Part shown: positions 1 through 6,338 of the stretch, piece by piece
Layout: the number at the start of each line of letters is the position of its first letter
Numbering within the stretch: position 1 is the stretch's first letter
From: JALGWA01 sp964604955
GTDB lineage: Bacteria > Arandabacterota > Arandabacteria > Arandabacterales > JALGWA01
NCBI GenBank assembly: GCA_964604955.1
Contig: CAZSBE010000014.1
Span: 1 to 40,175 of the forward strand
Reading direction: 5' to 3'
DNA: 40,175 nucleotides
The notes under the pieces: generated by a model
Seen by the model: only the letters and a program-made list of their open reading frames with translations
Database searches by the model: none
What the model was told of the DNA's origin: nothing
Translations under genes and position numbers: made by a program

Positions 1-12
1 CATCAAGCAGAC

Positions 13-33
13 TTCGCAAGCAGCCTTTGCGAA
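13..33. terminator. Small inverted repeat at the left edge
   Basis: A perfect 7-bp inverted repeat, TTCGCAA (13-19) and TTGCGAA (27-33), encloses a 7-nt loop and is followed by TTCCCC. It lies about 50 nt upstream of the first gene. It may be the terminator of a gene beyond the left edge or part of the leader of the first gene. There is no clear U-tract, so the terminator call is weak. Confidence 0.3.
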
Positions 34-83
34 TTCCCCAACCATACGATCGCGCGCGCAGACGCGTGCAGAAGGAGGACCAT

Positions 84-2516
84 GTGAGACCGGGAAGAGT
101 TCTGTTCGCGGCCGTTCTGCTGCTGGCTCTCGCCGGGGCGGGCGAGGCAACGATACCCGACTATCATACCCATGCCGACTACCTGCTGGCATCACCGGGA
201 GCGATGGGCACGGGCCTTTATGGGTACGTGAACCCGGCCCTGCTGACGTATCTGCACCAGAACGATCTCTACTTCGCCTGGTCGGATGCCGGGGGCGACT
301 GGAGAGACTTCGGCGGCTGGGGCTTCTTCAGCGGGTTCCCGTCACTCAACTTGGGCTTCGGCGCGATCAAGGATGAAACGGTCGTCGGCTCCTCCTACGA
401 CTACAGGCTATCATTTGCCATGGGCAGGCCGGCCTCGAGCATCGGACTGCAGTACAACTGGTCGGCAGGAAACAACCGGATGCTGGACCGCTCCGACTTC
501 TTCGCCCTGGGCTGGCTGGGGCGCCCGATTCGCTATCTCTCCATCGGCGCCGTGGGACAGTTTTCCACGACCAGCGGCGACAACCAGGGGATCTTCGACG
601 TGGCCGTGCGCCCCCTCGGCGACGAGAGGCTGGCGCTCTATGCGGACTACGCCCTGCAGCGGGGCATGCGGATGGAGGACGGTCCCTGGAGCGCTGGAAT
701 AGTCCTGGAGATGGTCCCGGGCGTCAGGCTCGCGGGCCGCTACTTCGATACGGAAGCTTTCACCCTCGGGCTCTCCTTCAGCGTCGGGCACGCCGGCGCC
801 ACCGCCCAGGCCCTGTGGGACGGCGATAACAAGCACGGATACAACACCTACGGCGTGCGCGCGGGCGCCTACGACCGCAACTTATTACACGGCAATGTCG
901 GCGGGAAGAAGTACCTGCGCATCAGCCTCAAGGGCCCGGTGAAGTACCAGCGCTTCCTCTGGTTCGATAAGTCCACAACCCTGGTGGGCCTTCTTGACGC
1001 GATAGAGAGCGCGAAGAATGACAAGTCGATATCCGGCATCGCGGTCAATACCTCCGGGATCTACGCCACCGCGGAGATCAAGCTTGAGATCCGTGACAAG
1101 CTGGAGGAATTCAAGAGGTCCGGCAAGAAAGTGATCGTCTACATCGACGATGCCAGCCTCTCGACATACGCCATGGCCTCGGTCGCGGACAGGATCGTGA
1201 TGGACTCGACGGGCGAGCTCGCTATGCCCGGGATGATCGGGGGCCGCACCTATCTCAAAGGCACGCTCGAGAAGCTCGGGATCGGGTTCGAGGAGTGGCG
1301 CTTCTTCAAGTACAAATCCGCCTACGAGGGATTCTCGCGAGAAGACTTCTCGGATGGCGACAGGGAGCAGCTCGGCAGGATCATCGAGGAAGCCTACAGC
1401 CTTGTGCGCGACACAATATGCGACGCCCGCCGCATCACCCACACCGAGTTCGACCGCATCGTAAACGAGCTGGCGTTTCTGAGGCCGGATGAGGCCCTGG
1501 AGCTGGGGCTGGTCGATGAGCTCGGCAAGTGGGAAGCCGTCGACAACATGATTGAGGAGCTCGAGGGCCGGGAGCTCCCGACCGTGAGCACCAGGTACTT
1601 AAGCATCTACAACCCGCCGAGGGACGCGTGCTGGGGCAACAGGCGGCAGATCGCCCTGATATACGCAATCGGCGTCTGCGATATGGACGAGGGCATTGAG
1701 GCCAGGAAGCTCTCCGGGTACATCGATGCCGCCAGGAAGAATGCGAGCATAGAAGCCGTCGTTTTCCGGGTTGACTCCCCCGGTGGCAGCGGGATGGCCT
1801 CCGACCTGGTGTCCGATGCCATAAAGAGGTGCGCCGAGGAGAAGCCGGTGATTGTCTCGCAGGGCGCGGTCGCCGCCTCGGGCGGCTACTGGATTTCCAT
1901 GTACGCTGACAGGATCGTGGCCTCGCCCATGACGCTGACCGGGTCTATCGGCGTCATCGGCGGCTGGTTCTATAACCAGGGGATTACGGGGAAGCTGGGC
2001 ATGAGCACCGATCACGTGAAGGCCGGCGAGCATGCCGACCTCGGCTTCGGAGCCACACTCCCCTTCCTGGGAATCCGGATTCCAGACCGTAACCTGACTG
2101 CCGGCGAGTACGAAAGGATGAAGGACCATATTACGCATTTCTACCACGAATTCGTGGAGAAAGTGGCCGAGGGCCGCCGCATGGAGTACGACGAGATAGA
2201 CGAAATCGGCCAGGGCCGGGTCTGGCTGGGCACCGATGGCAGGGACATAGGCCTGGTCGACGACCTCGGCGGGCTCGATACGGCCATAAGGCTGGCCAAG
2301 CGCGAGGCCGGCATACCCGGAAACGAGAGGGTCGAGCTCATCGAGATGCCCCGGTCCCAGTTCATTAGTACGAGTGTCTTTGCTCCCAGGCTCTTCGGCA
2401 TGGAGGTCAGGGAGGAAGACGAGTCCCTGAAGCTCCTCCGGTTCAGAATGGAGCACAACGGCGACCCCCTCCTGATGCTGCCCCTGGAGCAGGCGGGCCT
2501 GGTCACGGAGGACTAG
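84..2516 (+). CDS. sppA: SppA-type S49 peptidase with an N-terminal outer-membrane-barrel-like domain
   Basis: The GTG at 84 is chosen as the start because AGGAGG (73-78) lies 5 nt upstream and a signal peptide follows directly (VRPGRVLFAAVLLLALAGAG). The overlapping ATG at 82 is out of frame and hits a stop at once. The product has 810 residues. Residues ~25-270 are rich in alternating aromatic and glycine residues and carry an early 'GAMGTG..GYVNPALL' stretch like PorV/UPF0164-type barrels. From ~275 it follows the long-form SppA layout of two ClpP-like halves. The catalytic lysine is K411 in 'KYKSAYEG' and the nucleophile is S599 in 'AASGGYW'; the 188-residue spacing is close to that of E. 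coli SppA (K209/S409). SppA degrades cleaved signal peptides in the membrane. The barrel fusion is unusual and suggests an outer-membrane location (inference). It heads a likely operon with the two redox genes downstream. Confidence 0.93.
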   Translation: MRPGRVLFAAVLLLALAGAGEATIPDYHTHADYLLASPGAMGTGLYGYVNPALLTYLHQNDLYFAWSDAGGDWRDFGGWGFFSGFPSLNLGFGAIKDETVVGSSYDYRLSFAMGRPASSIGLQYNWSAGNNRMLDRSDFFALGWLGRPIRYLSIGAVGQFSTTSGDNQGIFDVAVRPLGDERLALYADYALQRGMRMEDGPWSAGIVLEMVPGVRLAGRYFDTEAFTLGLSFSVGHAGATAQALWDGDNKHGYNTYGVRAGAYDRNLLHGNVGGKKYLRISLKGPVKYQRFLWFDKSTTLVGLLDAIESAKNDKSISGIAVNTSGIYATAEIKLEIRDKLEEFKRSGKKVIVYIDDASLSTYAMASVADRIVMDSTGELAMPGMIGGRTYLKGTLEKLGIGFEEWRFFKYKSAYEGFSREDFSDGDREQLGRIIEEAYSLVRDTICDARRITHTEFDRIVNELAFLRPDEALELGLVDELGKWEAVDNMIEELEGRELPTVSTRYLSIYNPPRDACWGNRRQIALIYAIGVCDMDEGIEARKLSGYIDAARKNASIEAVVFRVDSPGGSGMASDLVSDAIKRCAEEKPVIVSQGAVAASGGYWISMYADRIVASPMTLTGSIGVIGGWFYNQGITGKLGMSTDHVKAGEHADLGFGATLPFLGIRIPDRNLTAGEYERMKDHITHFYHEFVEKVAEGRRMEYDEIDEIGQGRVWLGTDGRDIGLVDDLGGLDTAIRLAKREAGIPGNERVELIEMPRSQFISTSVFAPRLFGMEVREEDESLKLLRFRMEHNGDPLLMLPLEQAGLVTED

Positions 2517-2517
2517 A

Positions 2518-2536
2518 TTCAGGCGCAGGGCCTGAA
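2518..2536 (+). terminator. Hairpin directly after the sppA stop
   Basis: A perfect 7-bp stem, TTCAGGC (2518-2524) and GCCTGAA (2530-2536), with a 5-nt loop begins two bases after the stop codon. No U-run follows, so it may be a partial terminator or an mRNA-stabilising hairpin between sppA and the glutaredoxin-like gene 112 nt downstream. Confidence 0.4.
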
Positions 2537-2628
2537 CCGGACCCGGCCGGCGCGCGTCAAAGAGAAAGGCGAATTTCCCTGGCCCGCGGTAGCGGACCCG
2601 GGACAGATAGGATACCGGAGGGAGACTG

Positions 2629-2889
2629 ATGGATCGCAAGAGGGTGAAGATGTACACGCTGAGCACCTGCAGTCACTGCAGGGCTGCGAAGCAGTGGATG
2701 AGGGACCACGGTGTCGAGTTCGAGTTTACCGATGTGGATCTCCTCGAGGGCGAAGAGCGCAGGGACGCGATCAGGGAGGTCCGGGAATACAACCCCGGCG
2801 CGACGTTTCCCACCATAATAATCGGCGGCGAAGTCATTATTGGAAACGAGGAGGCGAAGCTCAAGGAGGCCCTGGGCCTCTCCGACTGA
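2629..2889 (+). CDS. Glutaredoxin-like thiol-disulfide protein
   Basis: This 86-residue cytoplasmic protein has the complete thioredoxin-fold layout of small glutaredoxins. It starts with a beta strand (VKMYTLS), then the redox motif CSHC (residues ~15-18), the cis-proline region 'ATFPTIIIGGEVIIG', and a C-terminal helix. The CxxC implies dithiol chemistry. GGAGGG lies about 7 nt before the ATG. The next gene, an FTR-like Fe-S reductase, starts 13 nt after the stop, which suggests that the Fe-S protein reduces this glutaredoxin; that link is inferred from gene order. It resembles the NrdH/Grx-like proteins of anaerobes more than glutathione-dependent enzymes, but substrate cannot be read from sequence. 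Confidence 0.9.
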   Translation: MDRKRVKMYTLSTCSHCRAAKQWMRDHGVEFEFTDVDLLEGEERRDAIREVREYNPGATFPTIIIGGEVIIGNEEAKLKEALGLSD

Positions 2890-2902
2890 GTGAGGGGAAG
2901 AG

Positions 2903-3235
2903 ATGACTGCGGAAGAACTATACGAGATGCTCAAGAAGATCCAGGAACCGCGGGGTTATTACTTCAGCGACGACCGTGAACACGTGATGGACCTTATGAA
3001 CGCGCTTCTTAAGAACAAGGAGCGCTACGGCTACATGTCCTGCCCCTGCCGGCTCGCTGCAGAAGACCCCGAATGGGACCGCGACATAATCTGCCCCTGC
3101 GCCTACCGGGAGGCGGACGTTGCGGAATACGGGAGCTGCTACTGCAATCTCTATGTATCGAAGGACTGGAGAGATGGCCGGGTACCGCATGCTTACGTAC
3201 CCGAACGCCGGCCGGCGGACAGGCTTCGCTTCTGA
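2903..3235 (+). CDS. Ferredoxin:thioredoxin reductase catalytic-subunit-like protein
   Basis: The 110-residue product carries the cysteine signature of the FTR catalytic subunit: CPC-X14-CPC-X12-CYC between residues ~49 and ~82. The plant and cyanobacterial enzyme has CPC-X16-CPC-X8-CHC, so the last element here has Tyr in place of His and the spacings differ, as in FTR-like proteins of non-photosynthetic microbes. These cysteines bind one 4Fe-4S cluster and form the adjacent redox disulfide. The protein would pass electrons from ferredoxin to a thioredoxin or glutaredoxin, most simply the one encoded 13 nt upstream (inference). No variable FTR subunit is in the window. GAGGGGAAG precedes the ATG. 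Confidence 0.9.
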   Translation: MTAEELYEMLKKIQEPRGYYFSDDREHVMDLMNALLKNKERYGYMSCPCRLAAEDPEWDRDIICPCAYREADVAEYGSCYCNLYVSKDWRDGRVPHAYVPERRPADRLRF

Positions 3236-3240
3236 GGGAG

Positions 3241-3267
3241 GCGGACAGACGGCTACCGTCCTGCCGC
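3241..3267. terminator. Hairpin between convergent genes
   Basis: In the 36-nt gap between the FTR-like gene (plus) and the second pilin gene (minus) there is a GACGG-CTA-CCGTC hairpin (3248-3260), extended by GCGG/CCGC (3241-3244 and 3264-3267) across a small internal loop. It is well placed for a bidirectional terminator but lacks a U-tract on either side. Confidence 0.5.
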
Positions 3268-3271
3268 ACCG

Positions 3272-3661
3272 CTATTTGGGGACCCAGTCATGGTTGCCCC
3301 CTTCCACATCACAGTCCACTTCGATGGGCATGCCGTCCAGCCACGTGATGATGTAGTCATTGAAGTCGGGGTTGTTGCTCGAAGGACACTCACAGAGCGC
3401 CTGCGTGGCGTAGCCGGCGGCAGCCAGCACCGAGACGTTCATATCGCCGTCGGGAACGGCATTGTCGATCGAATAGTTGTACGCCGTCTCAAAGATGTGG
3501 CGCTGGTTGCTGATGCACGAGGCCATTTTAGCGTTGTCTCTCATGCGCGCGAAATTGGCGGTGCCTATGGCGGCGAGAATGCCGATAATCACGACAACGA
3601 CCATCAGCTCGATGAGCGTAAAACCGCCTTGCCCGCGTATGTTGCAGCGTCTGTAATCCAT
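3272..3661 (-). CDS. Type IV pilin-like protein, second of a tandem pair
   Basis: From the ATG at 3661 the product has 129 residues with a 13-residue leader ending in Gly-Gly, then the class III signal FTLIEL with Glu at +5, and a hydrophobic helix (MVVVVIIGILAAIG). This is the prepilin-peptidase cleavage and assembly signature of type IV pilins and T2SS pseudopilins. An in-frame ATG at 3706 would give a 28-residue leader but has no ribosome-binding site. The C-terminal region has a CEC motif, then 'DYIITWLDGMPIEVDC', shared with the upstream paralogue; the cysteines could form a disulfide. No Shine-Dalgarno is evident: an element CCCTGCCGATA lies upstream instead, as at the other pilin. No assembly genes are nearby, so it may be a minor pilin or pseudopilin. 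Confidence 0.88.
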   Translation of the reverse strand: MDYRRCNIRGQGGFTLIELMVVVVIIGILAAIGTANFARMRDNAKMASCISNQRHIFETAYNYSIDNAVPDGDMNVSVLAAAGYATQALCECPSSNNPDFNDYIITWLDGMPIEVDCDVEGGNHDWVPK

Positions 3662-3750
3662 CTCATCAGATATATCGGCAGGGAACAGCGCATTATTAAG
3701 CGGCATCTTGGGGTCGTGGGATGGATTATTCCGGCCGTTCCGGGGCCCGC

Positions 3751-4143
3751 CTAGTCGGGGTCCCAGCCGTGGTCATCGCCCTTCTCGAGGCAGTCGACCT
3801 CGACGGGGCGCCCGTGGGCCCAGGTGATGATGTAATCGGCGTGATCGACGGCGCCGCTGTTCGGGCATTCGCAGAGATCGCCGATGATGTGCCCGCCGGT
3901 AAAGAGGATATTGACGTTCATTGGCCCGTCCGGAACCACCACCTCCATGGAGTAGACGAAGGCTGACTGCAGAACGCCCCTCTGGTTCGACCGGCATTCT
4001 GCACGAAAGGCATTGTTCCTCATATGGCCGTAGCTGGCTATGGCAATGGCCGCGAGGATCCCTATTATGATTACCACGACCATGAGCTCCACGAGCGTGA
4101 AGCCAGCCTGTTCCCTTCGGCGCCGTTCCCGCTTGCTAGTCAT
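3751..4143 (-). CDS. Type IV pilin-like protein, first of a tandem pair
   Basis: The start at 4143 gives 130 residues with a short basic leader (MTSKRERRRREQAG), cleavage before FTLVEL with Glu at +5, and a hydrophobic helix of about 20 residues. An upstream in-frame ATG at 4230 would give an unlikely 43-residue leader. It is a paralogue of the pilin 89 nt downstream: both have the same length, a 'VVPDGPMNV' or similar strand, a CEC motif, and a 'DYIITW..G.P.EVDC' C-terminal block. The pair is probably co-transcribed. The gene is divergent from the MsrB gene across a 130-nt gap. Role is structural, as a filament or pseudopilus subunit; which system it serves is not visible. Confidence 0.88.
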   Translation of the reverse strand: MTSKRERRRREQAGFTLVELMVVVIIIGILAAIAIASYGHMRNNAFRAECRSNQRGVLQSAFVYSMEVVVPDGPMNVNILFTGGHIIGDLCECPNSGAVDHADYIITWAHGRPVEVDCLEKGDDHGWDPD

Positions 4144-4273
4144 AGGACTAGTATCGGCAGGGCCGGGCCCGGCTTGACCCGCAATCCGGCGGCCGCAGGA
4201 AATCCGGAAACATATGGGACCCGCCATCATCTAAACACTGTAGAGAAACCGGAAACGTGGAGGTGGTGAAGTG

Positions 4274-5050
4274 ATGTGGAGAAAACCGGGAAGTGGATAT
4301 ACAGGTGCTTTGGCCGTTCTGGTATTATTGGCGCTGGGTTCCGCAGCCGCGGCAGGGAGCTCGTGCGGTTACGGGGCGGAGGCAGCCGGCGGGGCGACTT
4401 CGTCCTGCGGCGCAAGCCGGGCTGCGGGCACCGGGGCCGCCGGAAACGGCTGCGGGCAGGAGGTCAAGAACATGAACCAGACGTATAAATCGGCTCAGGC
4501 CGTGAAGGGCGAAACCGTGGCCTGCCCCGTAGAGGGCAAAGCCATAACGGTCACGGACGACACGCATTTCGCCGAAATCGACGGCAAGAAGTACTATGCG
4601 TGCTGCGCCGGCTGCACCGCGAAGCTGGTGGCCGACCCCGACAGTTACCTGAGCGACAGAGTGGTCAAGACCGATGAGGCGTGGAAAGCCGAGCTTACGC
4701 CCGAGCAGTATCGCATCATGAGGGAGAAGGGGACGGAGCAGGCTTTCACCGGCAAGTACTGGGATAACAAGAAGGCCGGCATTTACCAGTGCGCAGCCTG
4801 CGGCCAGCCCCTCTTCAGTTCCGAGACCAAGTATGACTCGGGATCGGGTTGGCCGAGCTTCTACTCGCCGGTGGACACGACAGCCGTCGCAAGCCGGGCC
4901 GACGGGAGCCATGGCATGAAACGAGTGGAGGTGCTCTGCAGCCGCTGCAACGCGCATCTGGGGCATGTTTTCGAGGACGGGCCCAGGCCGACAGGGCTCA
5001 GATATTGCATTAATTCCGCTTCACTCGACTTCGAGGAAGAGTCAGAATAG
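4274..5050 (+). CDS. msrB: Exported YHS/TRASH-like domain fused to methionine-R-sulfoxide reductase B
   Basis: ATG 4274 is preferred over GTG 4271 because GGAGGTGG (4259-4266) is then well spaced. The 258-residue product has a signal peptide (~1-28), a glycine/alanine-rich linker with four cysteines, a metal-binding-like domain (~78-125) with 'ACPVEGKAI' and 'YYACCAGCTAKL', and a full MsrB domain (~135-255). The MsrB part has the paired zinc cysteines (CAAC and CSRC) and the catalytic cysteine C245 in 'LRYCINSASL'. MsrB reduces methionine-R-sulfoxide in proteins. Export implies repair of envelope proteins; the front domain may sense or bind a metal such as copper (inference). It heads a plus-strand set with a nitroreductase 31 nt downstream. 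Confidence 0.93.
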   Translation: MWRKPGSGYTGALAVLVLLALGSAAAAGSSCGYGAEAAGGATSSCGASRAAGTGAAGNGCGQEVKNMNQTYKSAQAVKGETVACPVEGKAITVTDDTHFAEIDGKKYYACCAGCTAKLVADPDSYLSDRVVKTDEAWKAELTPEQYRIMREKGTEQAFTGKYWDNKKAGIYQCAACGQPLFSSETKYDSGSGWPSFYSPVDTTAVASRADGSHGMKRVEVLCSRCNAHLGHVFEDGPRPTGLRYCINSASLDFEEESE

Positions 5051-5081
5051 GAGCCGGGCACACTCAACCCAGGAGGAAGTC

Positions 5082-5744
5082 ATGAGGAGTAGTGTATTCG
5101 CTTTTGCAGTCATGGTTCTGCTGACGGCCTGCGTATCGCCGGCCTTCCCGGCTGGAAACGAACTCAAGGCCATCGAGCTGCCGGCACCCAATATGAAGGG
5201 CGGCATGCCGCTCATGGAGGCGCTGAGCGCCCGGTCGACATCGCGTGAATACGATACCAGGGAGCTTCCGCCCCAGGTGCTGTCCGATCTACTGTGGGCC
5301 GCCTTCGGGGTGAACAGGCCCGAGGCCGGGAAGCGCACGGCGCCGTCGGCCCGGAACTGGCAGGAAACCGACATATACGTGGCCCTGAAGAGCGGCCTCT
5401 ACATATATGACCCCTTCGCAAACGTGTTGGAGCCCGTACTGGGCGAAGACCTCCGGGGGGCAACGGGGATGCAGCCTTTCGTGAAGGACGCGCCGCTCAA
5501 CCTCGTCTATGTCGCCGACTTCAGCAGGATGGGAGAGGTGGATGAGGAGTCCAGGAAGACGTATTCGGCGGCCGACGTGGGCTTCATCAGCCAGAACGTC
5601 TACCTCTTCTGCGCGTCTGAGGGACTTGCGACCGTTGTCCGCGGGTATTTCGACCGTGACAAACTCACGGCAGCCATGAAACTCAGGCCCGAGCAGTACA
5701 TCGTGCTCACACAGACTGTCGGATATCCGGGGCAGGAGAAGTGA
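5082..5744 (+). CDS. Exported nitroreductase-family (SagB-like) protein
   Basis: The ATG at 5082 follows AGGAGG (5071-5076). The 220-residue protein begins with a signal sequence containing a possible lipobox (LTAC), so it may be a lipoprotein; a signal peptidase I site after 'AFPA' is the alternative. The mature part matches the FMN-binding nitroreductase/SagB fold: 'ARSTSREYDTRELPPQVLSDLLWAA' reads like the usual RRS.R.F....l....l..LLWAA..., split here as residues ~45-70, followed by a central 'GFISQNVYLFCASEGLATV' helix region. Such proteins are flavin oxidoreductases. The substrate is unknown. The stop overlaps the start of the acetyltransferase remnant (TGATG), so the genes were translationally coupled. 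Confidence 0.85.
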   Translation: MRSSVFAFAVMVLLTACVSPAFPAGNELKAIELPAPNMKGGMPLMEALSARSTSREYDTRELPPQVLSDLLWAAFGVNRPEAGKRTAPSARNWQETDIYVALKSGLYIYDPFANVLEPVLGEDLRGATGMQPFVKDAPLNLVYVADFSRMGEVDEESRKTYSAADVGFISQNVYLFCASEGLATVVRGYFDRDKLTAAMKLRPEQYIVLTQTVGYPGQEK

Positions 5745-5960
5745 TGCTGGAGTTCCGGCCCCTGACAGATGAGGTATGGAAGGATTTCGAAACCCCATTC
5801 GGCGAGCGGGGCGCATGCGGGGGGCTGCTGGTGCATGTGGTGGCGCCTTGCGGCAAAGGCCCTCGAGGCCAACAAGGGTGACGGCAACCGCGGGGCCGGC
5901 TTCACTGAGGCCGCCCGCAGGTCGCCGACAAGGCCGATCATGCGCAAGCGGCTTCGATAA
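5744..5960 (+). pseudogene. Frameshifted remnant of a GNAT-family acetyltransferase
   Basis: An ATG overlapping the preceding stop opens a frame reading MLEFRPLTDEVWKDFETPFG, then GERGACGG. The hallmark continuation GGCWCMWWRL, with EANKGDGNR after it, appears only one base later, in the frame that ends at 5960. The switch falls in a G6 run (5819-5824); five Gs would restore one frame. I recognise this as the N-terminus of a GNAT family whose members start with '..LFG.RGACGGCWCMWWR' (family knowledge, not searched). Even with the frame restored, the product would stop at about 72 residues and lose the acetyl-CoA-binding core. A consensus error at the homopolymer could explain the first break but not the truncation. 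Confidence 0.7.
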
Positions 5961-5990
5961 GACCAGGGCGATTCCCAGGGGAGGGTGAAC

Positions 5991-6338
5991 ATGACTCATG
6001 ATTCCAAGGCTACGCCGCCGTCAGAGGTGCTCGAGATGGCGGGCCTCGTTGATTACCAGGAGGGCTCCGTCGTAAGCAGGGCCGTCATCGACAAAGAGAC
6101 CGGAACCGTGACCGTCTTCGCCTTCGGGGAAGGTCAGGGCCTGAGCGAGCACACAGCGCCGTTTGACGCCATGGTCCACGTGCTGGACGGCGAGGCGGAG
6201 ATCACCATATCCGGCACTCCCTTTAACGTCAAGCAGGGCCGGATGGTCATCATGCCGGCCAACGAGCCGCACGCGCTCCGCGCCGTGAAGCCTTTCAAGA
6301 TGGTCTTGACCATGATTAGAGACAGGGCTGCCGGTTAG
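5991..6338 (+). CDS. Small cupin-domain protein
   Basis: The ATG at 5991 is chosen since AGGGGAGG (5977-5984) is 6 nt upstream; the GTG at 5985 would touch the ribosome-binding site. The 115-residue product is a single cupin barrel: residues ~35-110 hold 'GLSEHTAPFDAMVHVLDGEAEI' as motif 1 in two parts, and motif 2 'MPANEPHALRA'. Such proteins bind a metal through His/Glu residues and act as small sensors, isomerases or dioxygenase-like enzymes; no specific reaction can be assigned. It is the last gene of the plus-strand group, and its TAG stop overlaps the histidine-kinase stop on the other strand (shared TTAG). Confidence 0.88.
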   Translation: MTHDSKATPPSEVLEMAGLVDYQEGSVVSRAVIDKETGTVTVFAFGEGQGLSEHTAPFDAMVHVLDGEAEITISGTPFNVKQGRMVIMPANEPHALRAVKPFKMVLTMIRDRAAG

